From assembly GCA_021186555.1 (NCBI GenBank), contig JAJKFL010000042.1:14269521-14333520 (forward strand): DNA of 64,000 bases, in the 5' to 3' direction. The position numbers and the translations under genes were made by a program. Origin of the DNA: Reticulitermes speratus (Eukaryota > Arthropoda > Insecta > Blattodea > Rhinotermitidae). The notes below the pieces were generated by a model. That model did not search any database. It was not told where the DNA came from and saw only the letters and a list, made by a program, of their open reading frames with translations. This document shows positions 55,750-64,000 of the stretch, piece by piece; positions within the stretch are counted from its first letter, which is position 1, and every line of letters starts with the position of its first letter.

Positions 55750-56570
55750 AAAACAGTGGAATTTGACGAAATGGATCAACTGCCTATCAGATATTACGTA
55801 TTTATCAGACACTGTAGAATGTATTGGAATAATATAGCACAATACACATGCTATTTATAAACCTTAAGAAAGTCTATGGCTTTTGAACGGAGTGCTGTAC
55901 GACATTATATTTTTAATTTAATATGCCCATAAAAGTAATTAGGTTAACTAAAGTGTGTTTAATTAGTAGTAAAGACCGTGTAAGTAAAGATTGGTCTAAT
56001 GCATTTTTTATTTAGAATAGTCTGAATTAAATTTGACACCTCAGCTTCCAGTCAGTTACGATTACATTAATTAATGTTATGTAAAGAAAGACGCGGAAGT
56101 TCTTTTAAACGCAGCTTTGGGGTTAAAAGTTCGGCCTGGAGGCCACCTAAAGTGACTGAGGATTTTTATGCTTTTGCCTATGTCCTTCCAGGTAACTGCC
56201 AGGACAAATTAAAATTAAGCTAAAACCGCTTCCTTCCACATACCGTCAGATTAATTATTCATAAATCTTCAGAGCATTCGAAGCCGTATATCCTGAGCTA
56301 CTAACGGTGTCGTTAAATAAGTCAACAGTATGTAGAATAAATAAGGTATATTTATGTCACTTTACCAGGATGCAAGGAAACATCATAACTTTTTACAAAG
56401 ATGGTAAACAAATCTGTATAAAATGTGGTAAGTTTAGAATATTTGAAAATGACAGTAATGGTAAAAATTGCAAATATATTTAAGAAGAAGTTCAAAACAG
56501 ATTACACTTGGTGAAGCTTGCAAACATCTGTTTTAGAACATTCTGTCATACTGTCGCCTATCCAGAAGAC
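55750..56570. other. Unassigned sequence
   Basis: No gene recognised. Confidence 0.3.
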
Positions 56571-56574
56571 AAAC

Positions 56575-56776
56575 ATTAAAATGTACAGAATGTAGTTTTG
56601 CCTGTTTATTTTGTATGGTCCAAAACGTTGACTGCGATGCCGAGGGAAAAATGTGGACGGATGATGTTTTGGAACATGGTGTTGGGAATATTTGGACACA
56701 GGATGGAGAAGTAGGCTGAAAGGAAGATGAAGTAAATTACATACATGACCGCGAAGATGTATGATTTGTATTACCT
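56575..56776 (+). pseudogene. LINE C-terminal fragment, first piece
   Basis: GTACAGAATGTAGTTTTGCC, TGTTTATTTTGTATGGTCC and GTTGGGAATATTTGGACAC match the 55.26-55.46 kb region. It reaches the codons equivalent to LNDLY (ATGATTTGTATT) and stops where the TIR element at 56800 begins. Confidence 0.6.
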
Positions 56777-56799
56777 TGGAGCAATAGAAATAGTTACAG

Positions 56800-57035
56800 C
56801 TATGTTTTATTAATTTACTGTATATTATATTTGTACCTTTTTGCTTTTATTTCGTTTCGGCTCTTAAACACACACAGTAATGTAAAGTTAAGATTTCAGC
56901 TACATAAAAATGAAACATTTTATTGTGTTTTACGTGATAATCTTTCTTTAAATATTTTACATTGCCTGATGATGTGGTTTGAAAAAAGCCGAAACGTGTT
57001 GGAATCTAATATAGAGTAAATTAATACAAACATAG
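56800..57035. mobile_element. 236-bp TIR element with hammerhead-like module
   Basis: CTATGTTTTATTAATTTACTG and GTAAATTAATACAAACATAG are inverted ends of about 28 bp. Inside the right half lie CTGATGA (56966-56972), a GGTTT/AAGCC-type hairpin and GAAACGTGTT (56991-57000). It lies between two LINE fragments. Confidence 0.7.
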
Positions 57036-57084
57036 TTGTGCTTGACTGTTCTTACTTCTCCATTGTCGTTTATATAGCAAACGG

Positions 57085-57365
57085 GATGTCTTACATAAAG
57101 GCGTATGAGTTATACTCTTTACCAGATATCATTGGAGCGGTCAACCTAGAAATGATGATTTGGTTGAGATAAGAAATGCGTACAAAATTTTAGTGAGAGG
57201 ACCTGCAGGGGAAAGGCTGTGTGGGATAGACAAATCGGAGGTGTAGATTGGATTGAACTGTCTCAGTTGCTGTCTCTTATAAGCAAGGCAATAAACAGCG
57301 TGGTGCCTTAGAAGGGGATTCCTTTGTTAACTAGCAAGTTTTTCTGAAAAGGATTATGATCCGCG
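57085..57365 (+). pseudogene. LINE C-terminus and tail, second piece
   Basis: TTACATAAAGGCGTATGAGT, TACTCTTTACCAGATATCAT, GATTGGATTGAACTGTCTCA and TGGTGCCTTAGAAGGGG match the LINE from 55.43 to 55.69 kb. It repeats about 40 bases of the LINE already present at the end of the 56.6 kb piece. So this is either a second insertion or a rearranged copy, not a simple split. Confidence 0.6.
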
Positions 57366-57369
57366 GTTT

Positions 57370-57900
57370 TCTTTTCTGTATTTAAGAGTTACAGATTATT
57401 TTGAGTTATACACAAGAATAAATACATTAAAATGTCGATGCATAGGACTGCTATCTCTTGGGACAAAGTAATGCTTTGCTTTGTTTGTAAGATAGCCTTA
57501 TGATTGTCAGGCAATCTGTTTGTGTTATTGTAGTCCAACTAGGTTTATATCAGAATATATTCTAATAATAACCTTGTATATCAGTAAATAAATATGTGTG
57601 TGTATGTCGAGGGTGTGCTTACAGCTTCCACTTTGTTTCTATGTGCCTTGTCAGTGTACAAAGTAATATGGGATAAGATAATCAATTGTAATTGAGATTA
57701 TAAGCCTGTCTTGTTATCTTACTTTGTGTTTATCCGTATTTTGAAGGTCGATACACAACAGTACGGATGACAGATACTCTAGAATGACCGATCGATTGAT
57801 ATTTGCTACCTAACAAAGCAATTTGCACTGCAGATCGCCACACAAGATGGAAACGATGAATAGGCGAGGGTTTGGGAACAGTAAGTCGTGGTATGCTTGA
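57370..57900. other. Unassigned sequence
   Basis: No gene recognised. Confidence 0.3.
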
Positions 57901-57905
57901 AGTTA

Positions 57906-57952
57906 CCAACCCTGATGACGGGTGCTTAGAAACTTGAAACATTATAGCTATT
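57906..57952 (+). other. Hammerhead-like module, degenerate
   Basis: CTGATGA (57912-57918), CGGGTGCTTAGAAACTT, GAAACATTATAGC. There is no extra T after the core box here, but stems I and II are poor. Confidence 0.35.
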
Positions 57953-57959
57953 AACTGTG

Positions 57960-58375
57960 CTGAAATTGTAAGTGGATACATTCTTAATACAAGTCTGTGT
58001 ACGGTGTGACCGCTAGACCAGCCTCCTTGTTTCGTGAAAGTAAATTTTGTGCTGTTTCAATGTGGCGTATTCTGACTATAGGGCTGTAAATCGCTGGTAG
58101 CTGGAGTTACGATCGGAATTCTGAAATGATACACTCAGATTCACTTCCATTACTTAAGTTACTGTCGCCCAAAACAGTTCATACGCCACTGTTGACACTT
58201 TAATTTTTCTGTAAGAATTGTAAGATATATTAACTTAAACTTGTTTTCTGTTTATTAATGTTGCTTTAGTGCGATTAGAGAGATCGTCTGGTGTTACCAG
58301 AGTAGCAACAGGAGAGCTGGTAAAATACGTAAATACGAGGTTAGGTTATGAAGTTGCCGGGATGATTTATCTTGG
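57960..58375. other. Unassigned sequence
   Basis: No gene recognised. It may include the 3' end of the mariner relic. Confidence 0.3.
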
Positions 58376-58379
58376 AAAT

Positions 58380-59020
58380 ATTTGTGTAACCTTACAGCTT
58401 AATGAGAGGGGTCACTTTGAGAGCCATCCTGAGCAACTATATACTCGTATTTAGCCCAACGATATTGCCACTGTTGGAAACTTCTACGAAACTCTTCTTT
58501 CCAAATAACTGTCATCTTTGCCGTCACATTTTGCTGAATGTCTTCGATGCCCTGATATTTTCATCCCTTCAAGATAGTTTTAAATTTTGGAAGGAGCCAA
58601 AGTTCGTTGGGAGTCAAGTCAGGTGAATAAGGAAGGTGCTGTTATCCAGTAACAGACATTTGCCATAAGTGCTCGACAGGTGTGGCTCGGTGAACTGGAA
58701 AGTTGTCGTATAGAGGAACCAATTCTTGGGCCAGAGTTCAAGCCTTTTTTTACGCACGGTTTCAGGCGACCTGCCTTATATTTCTACATAATAAGCCTGG
58801 TTGACCGTTGGTCCTTGAACACACAAAATTCACTTTATATCGTTTTCATTGCATCTGAGTTTTTGATCACGACCGCTACTTTCACTATATTTCACGTTCT
58901 TTTGACCCTTTGGTAAGGGGTTTTGCCACTCAAAAACACTTGACTTCTTTATAGCTTCTGTGACATATATTTTAGAGAGCATTACACGCTTTGCAGTTAC
59001 ATTATTGCCTAACTTCACTC
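58380..59020 (-). pseudogene. mariner transposase relic, internally deleted
   Basis: On the minus strand, an N-terminal piece (59018-58830) has SSVFEWQNPLPKGQKNV followed by SESSGRD, matching the helix-turn-helix region and the FEWHKRF-EGREDV and ERPGRP stretch of mariner transposases. It then jumps to the middle of the catalytic domain: PTVNQAYYVEI, TVRKKRLELWPKNW, a damaged YDN-like second catalytic site, and HLPYSPDLTPNELWLLPKFK around the third catalytic aspartate. It ends with WKEEFRRSFQQWQYRWAKY. Frameshifts and stops separate these blocks, and about a third of a ~345-residue enzyme is missing. Terminal repeats were not located. Confidence 0.75.
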
Positions 59021-59024
59021 AGTT

Positions 59025-60040
59025 AAACGTTAAATATTTGATCTTCATTACATTTACTAACTTTTCGAAAAGAGATACGAACACAGCTGTAATGTCTGCC
59101 ACAACGTTGACGTATCTGACGTTATATTATTGAAATGGCAGCCTTACGTAGCCGAAACATGCGCATGTGTAATGTCAACACGCTAAGTGTACTGTGACAT
59201 GATATGCCACGCAGTAATATAATTCCGGGAATTTTGTAGCCATACATCCTACAAGGACTGTGTAAAGGGCAGGTGTCGTGTATGTATACAGTATCTTATA
59301 GCGTCTTTGTATTGCGTAATAGGGTATCTATATTTGGGATATTGCTTTCAGAATCAGACAGTGCTGTGACTCTGTCAAAGGGCGTTGCTCCTAGGGTTTT
59401 CTTAGTCTTCCTGCAGCGTTACGACGTGGAGCACTACAATATTCACGCTATTCAAAGACTTCTTTTGCGACTTGCCAGCTTTAATTCATCTACCGTCAAC
59501 TTCAGCTGTCATTTTGCGCAATGGGGTGCTTTCTGTGAAGTCTCCGTTGTCGTTTTCCTGTGGAATTTCCGGATGTATATTCCGAGAACCTGAAGGCGCT
59601 GCCAGTGTTGTTCCAGAATGCAGTATATAACGTAACTTTCATTCTTATTAAATGTGCTTCTACAAACTTTATATTGCGGGAATCTTTGGATGGTTTGCTT
59701 CATGGTTTTCGGTTTCAATTACGATTCAGTTTCAGTCAATCGCTAGCGGATTCTGCTAGTCATCCTGCAAGGATGATACCAGTTTGCGCTCCTCGACGAA
59801 CACCATTAGAATTGGCGTTGTTTTGAAGCTATTGTTTATTATATACGGCGAGGTTTAACCCTGAAAACTCCGAACGTTTTTATACAATGTGTTTTTTATG
59901 CTTTTCATGTATCACTAATATTAATACGGTAAGGTTTGTTTGCAAAATCGCGATCTACTGAACTACAGAAAGAATATTTTCAGGATAGACATTATTAGAA
60001 AGCTTATGATTCGGCACTGATGGCAGTCTCCTTTTTTGTA
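59025..60040. other. Unassigned, with one GAAACATG fragment
   Basis: TACGTAGCCGAAACATGCGCATG at 59146-59167 carries only the 3' half of the hammerhead-like module. Overlapping frames at 59273-59826 on both strands (69-106 codons) have no family I can name. The region could be an unrecognised transposon. Confidence 0.35.
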
Positions 60041-60045
60041 TTAAT

Positions 60046-60345
60046 ACCTTCTCAAAAATTGAATTTTAATGATAATATATCTCTCAGTTATTTTTAGAAT
60101 GAGAAAAGCTTTAGACAAAAGTTTAGAGAAAATCAAAACAAACATGTTATGTTCAATAACGTCTTTCCGAAAATCGTGCATCTTATGTGATAATGTGGAA
60201 AAATATGGTAGAGGCAGACAGGCCATAGATGACAATATAATAAGGCGCATGCGCTTTGCATGCTGGATAACTAAGGCTACAGACACACACTCAGAATATG
60301 CAATACTTATTGCTTATCCACGGCAGCAGTGGTTACTGTAACGCA
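60046..60345 (+). mobile_element. Interspersed repeat R43, copy 2
   Basis: It aligns with 43764-44085. The plus-strand frame 60069-60341 (90 codons) is open. It contains CDNVEKYGRGRQAIDDNIIR and RFACWITKATDTHSEYAILI, with the differences from copy 1 mostly conservative. A minus-strand frame shared by both copies also stays open over about 80 codons. I cannot tell whether either is translated. Confidence 0.6.
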
Positions 60346-60349
60346 CCTT

Positions 60350-62060
60350 AATATTACGTTTATACGAATATTGCCTCTCTCGTTAGTCTTTAAAGGACTA
60401 AATTAGAATCGTTAAACTACCGCAGATATTATAGCACGTTGCATATGTTCTCCTTTCTTAATGGCAGGCGCAGTATATTGCAGAACTTGAAAAGTAGATG
60501 CCTACAGTGTTCGCAAGGTATGTGAAAACCGTTAAGGAAATTTTAGCACTTAAATAAGAGTTATGACGTGAGTTTCAGCCCATTCTGTAGGCAAAAAATG
60601 TCACCACAGACAGAAAAATGGGGCCTCTTATATACTAATCTATATATTATTGTGAACATTAGACGGGTTGCTATGGATTCGTGTTATGAATACTAAAAGG
60701 AAATTTTCCACATTAAAGCACATTACGTAAGGCGAAAATTTATTTCACGCTACAAGACATACGCTTGGTGCAGTTCAGTGCTGACGTCTGGCTGCACAGT
60801 GACGCTTCGTGCTGTCTTCGATTCGCAGCTGGGGCACGGCTGCTCTGTTGCTTTCGTTTATCAAGCCAAATGATGGGGCACTATGGACCCCTCGTCCTTA
60901 TTGACCACTGTATAACACCATATTGCCACTGAGACTGACAAGGCGGTGAAACGTGTAATAAAATCAGTTTCAGGATATTCACGGCCCGGCCGCTTTATCT
61001 CCTGGGGTGGGGCTCATGGTATTCTTTCTGTAGTAGAATGGGTCGGTCCCGCATCTGTCTGGACAGGATGGTGAGGAGAAAAACTGTTTTAGAAAGTTCT
61101 TTAATCTAGCTCCAGACTGTATTTTCAGTTCCTTGTAAATTTATCGTGATCTATTCTTCATCCTTCCTAACATTTCCTCATCTTCCGTCTAGGTCTTCTT
61201 CTAATTTTCCGCTTCCTTTCCCTCCCCCAAAACAATTACAGCATACGCTGCAAAGGCCGTATTTTACTCAGTAAGCTGCTGGTTACGTACTATTAGATCA
61301 TAAAGGAAATTAAGACATAAAAAACCTTAGAAATTAAAATTCAAAGTAATCAACAAACGTAGGCTTATGAAAATTTAGCGAAATAATGGAAAACATCATA
61401 CATGGAGAATGGCGAAGAAGAAAACGAGGTATGTCATAGCATAAACAATTAAGGAAAGGGGAATTTAGGAACACCACGGAAAAGACGGCGTGGAAACCGG
61501 TTCATATACCAATATGACTCTTAGAAGTTAGTTGTTTAGTCCAGTGTATGGAAAGTTACACATTCCTGCATGTTAGTTAGGGAAGTTTAAGGAAGGAAGT
61601 AGCATTGGGTCGGATGAAAAATGACTGCTTATAAAATTTGGGACGAGAAATTCCCTGAAAAGACTAAAACTGAAATGAGGAAACTATATTAAAAGTTTCA
61701 GCTACCGGGTCACAAACACGTACCTGCTGAGTACGAGGTGTGGGCCAGGCGAGTAATTAACAATTCTGCGAATGTGATTTATGTCAGTTTCACTAATTTA
61801 TCAGTGAGATATATAAATGTATAATTTATGTGCATATGTTAGGTTTTACAGATAGCACAGATGAGTGAATGGATTACTCTGTTTATTTTACGGTTGTTAT
61901 TTTATTAATGTTCGTTAGGACATGAATAACAGTTTGTGTCTACTAAATGTATCTAAATCTTTCCATGAATACATAATGAACAGTATGGCTGTGATATGGA
62001 AAGCGTGATCAAGTCATATCTCTATTCAAAACTATGTGGCCTCTAGTAAAAGATAATCGT
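60350..62060. other. Unassigned sequence
   Basis: No gene or confident repeat recognised in 1.7 kb. Confidence 0.3.
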
Positions 62061-62321
62061 AAAAAATTAAACACGCTGTCAAACTTTAAATCTGGGAAGA
62101 CTGACGTTCCTGTAAATCACGTATAAAAATTCAGTTCTCAACTCAAAGAACACAGTCATTCTGCATTATAAAGACCACTCAGTTGACACCTTGTAGGGAA
62201 TCAATCTCTGTTTGTTCTTAAAGTCATACAAAACACATAAATACGCCGTGTGGGGGAAAATGCCTTTTATAAATATTAGAGCAGGTTTTTTTAATATTAT
62301 CTTCATCGTGCATTTTTAACA

Positions 62322-62469
62322 AATCACAAATTACACACCAAATGTAGACTATGAGCCCCCTGAAGATGATCCTGTAAGGGTTGAAACATATGTAGGGGTC
62401 GAAGAATAAAAAAGTGAAAGAAAGTGAAAATAATATATAGCGCATTTCGTTGGTGTGTAATTTGTGATT
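62322..62469. mobile_element. 148-bp TIR element with hammerhead-like motif
   Basis: AATCACAAATTACACACCA (62322-62340) and its perfect reverse complement (62451-62469) are 19-bp terminal inverted repeats. The element sits inside a TTAA MITE. Its interior carries the hammerhead-like motif at 62355-62399 and a purine-rich stretch. No reading frame. Confidence 0.8.
62355..62399 (+). ncRNA. Hammerhead-like motif
   Basis: GCCCC (62355-62359), CTGAAGA (62360-62366), a TG spacer, ATCCT/AGGGT (stem II with a three-base loop), T, GAAA (62383-62386), CATATG, TA, GGGGT (62395-62399). GCCCC and GGGGT pair as stem I with one G-U. The stem III segment is a palindrome that would pair best between two copies. 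Extra bases flank stem II, so activity is uncertain. Confidence 0.45.
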
Positions 62470-62519
62470 AGGGCAGGTGTTACGTGTAATTACTACTGGG
62501 CTTTAAACCTTTAAATAGT

Positions 62520-63445
62520 AAATTTAATTCCTTAGCTTTTCTACAGCACAGCAAACTATCTTCAATAGTGCTTTAGCCGTGTTTATCAGTCTGTCCAAGA
62601 GAATACCAGAATAACACATGCCGTTATTTTAAATGACCTAGATTGCTTGTCTGTTCGCTTATACTGGACACACAGGCAACATACCGGGTCTTTCCCACGC
62701 TGCTTATCGGAAAGGTTGTGAGGTATCTGTGACTTACCAATAGTCGAATGAGGATTTTTTTTGTAATTCGTACGCTAAAAGCCCTTGCTATGTGAAGTGT
62801 CGTAAATTTAGACGAAATTTCCGGATACGCCAGTTTTACACATAATTGTCATAAACCAATTTACATATATAACCGAAGAATACCTAACAATCTACGTAGT
62901 CGGTGATGTTTTTAATCCAAATTTATCTGGTTATACTGACCACGAAAGTAAGAAACTACGTACTCCAAATCTGAATAAAATTTTCGTTCATCTGGATAAC
63001 TCCTACATTGGTACCTAACGAAGCTACTTTATTTTATTCGAAACACTTCCGAAATTAATCGGTTGTGTGGATATTTAATATCACTGTTTAAAAAGACGAA
63101 AGAATGAAAACCAGCTTTAAGGTCCTCGTGAAATTTGCCTGTTGGTATGTCAAAAAAAATGTTTGACTTTCAACCACGGATATATGTATCTTTGAAATGT
63201 TATCTCATCATAATTTACAGTTGTGTTTTATAATGATTTATACTTGTCTCGTTTTATTTTATTTTTAGGAATAAAGGGAGGCATATAGATGACTTTAAAA
63301 ATGTTGGATGATGAAGATAAAGGTGTTTGTTTATGTTTATGTGTGTTACTTTAAAAGAAACATGGTGACAGACCAATTTTGTGTCTCTCACAATGTTCTG
63401 CTCAGGGCTGCACGTTTTACTGCAACGACTACAAGGTCCTTTCTC
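62520..63445. other. Unassigned sequence
   Basis: No gene recognised. CAGGGCTGCACG at 63402-63413 resembles a hAT terminus, but no partner end lies in the window. Confidence 0.3.
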
Positions 63446-63448
63446 ATT

Positions 63449-63622
63449 TTAAAATTCAAATAACTTCTCAAGTAACACAGGAACTTTATCATTGATGCTG
63501 AATGCAGCAGCGTGCGACCTAGCAATATAAATCACAGCACACAACTTCGTATTCTTTTCATCCTCTTCACAGCAACATCTTTTTTCCTCTTCCAGCGATG
63601 TCAATAATTCCGCCAAGTTGAG
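63449..63622 (-). CDS. Possible coding fragment, minus strand, 57 codons
   Basis: A minus-strand frame without an ATG has coding-like composition: LNLAELLTSLEEEKRCC, then EEDEKNTKLCAVIYIARSHA, then DKVPVLLEKLF, and a TAA at 63449-63451. The acid-rich stretch followed by an IYIA-SHAAAFSINDK segment loosely resembles the region before the catalytic domain in some hAT-type transposases. It may be a relic of such an element; a hAT-like CAGGGCTGCACG lies at 63402. The identification is weak and it may be chance. Confidence 0.25.
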   Translation of the reverse strand, partial: LNLAELLTSLEEEKRCCCEEDEKNTKLCAVIYIARSHAAAFSINDKVPVLLEKLFEF

Positions 63623-63624
63623 TT

Positions 63625-64000
63625 ATATCAATGCGGGCCACAAGTGTACTTTAATTAGCTGCTTCGAGCCAGATTAGTGTCAAGCATCATCTCCAAGCTG
63701 GCTCGCCTTCGTTGCCGTCAAAAGGACAAATACTGAGGACATATGGGCTATGGTCACTTTTGTACAATACGCAGCGACAAAAATTAGAATAATCTAAGAG
63801 TGGCCACATTTGTGAATTATGCTGGCAGACACTTTTTTTGCCTCCTACTTGGCAAACCCTTTCATCATTAAAAAATTAGACATAGAATTACATGTCAACT
63901 GGTATGGAAAGTATCTAATGGACTGTTGATTGGGAAGTGGATATAAAACACGTGATCGCGCCCTATTTCATGGTGCTATTATAGCAGTCTACTGAAAAGC
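63625..64000. other. Unassigned sequence to the window end
   Basis: No gene or repeat recognised. A hAT-type element starting near 63402 could extend beyond the window. Confidence 0.25.

Larger units (their letters stand above)
62068..62514 (-). mobile_element. TTAA-type MITE containing a TIR element
   Basis: CAGTTCTCAACTCAAAGAAC, GTGTGGGGGAAAATGCC and, at the far end, ACTACTGGGCTTTAAACCT+TTAA follow the TTAA family in reverse orientation. The match is interrupted by the 148-bp TIR element at 62322-62469. The left boundary is approximate. Confidence 0.5.

Noticed and set aside
59273-59826. Transposase gene in overlapping frames
   Set aside because: I could not match any stretch to a transposase motif on either strand.

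Overview
This window looks like intergenic or intronic DNA from a large, repeat-rich insect genome, most likely a cockroach or termite (Blattodea). The basis is a dense mix of arthropod-type retroposons: tRNA-headed SINEs, many 5'-truncated fragments of one LINE, and a 90-codon repeat reading frame that I associate from memory (unverified) with Periplaneta-type sequences. The sequence is AT-rich. No complete host gene is visible. No reading frame exceeds 137 codons, and the longest are microsatellite, SINE or LINE frames.

Layout: 1-4.6 kb is mostly unassigned AT-rich sequence. 4.6-10.7 kb holds SINE-B copies, a TTAA-flanked MITE, an 11-copy 37-bp minisatellite and a hAT-like MITE. 11.5-20.2 kb holds a 22-bp array, a pogo/Tigger-like MITE, two oppositely oriented copies of a second TA-flanked MITE, and SINE-A/B/D copies. 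20-32 kb is sparse, with foldback elements and LINE relics. 34.1-34.7 kb is a composite SINE that moved as one piece. 36-41.1 kb is a dense nest of LINE tails, MITEs, two long near-perfect palindromes and a SINE inserted in a TTAA MITE. 43-49.5 kb holds an interspersed repeat (second copy at 60.0-60.3 kb), an internally deleted LINE and more foldback elements. 49.9-50.3 kb (minus) holds the best host-exon candidate. 53.8-54.2 kb is a 43-bp minisatellite whose 14-bp core is inverted between its two halves. 54.3-57.4 kb is a cluster of LINE tails, one with a 133-codon open frame. 58.4-59.0 kb (minus) is a decayed mariner transposase. 62.1-62.5 kb is a TIR element inside a TTAA MITE.

The most interesting signal is a short module, CTGANGA-stem-GAAACRYGT, in at least fifteen places and repeatedly inside foldback or terminal-inverted-repeat elements. 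In several copies the flanks pair as hammerhead stem I with compensating base changes. Hammerhead motifs are known from Penelope-like retroelements and retrozymes. Here they appear to be carried by small palindromic elements, with one extra U after the CUGANGA box. The elements do not form a pathway; the window is a record of successive insertions.
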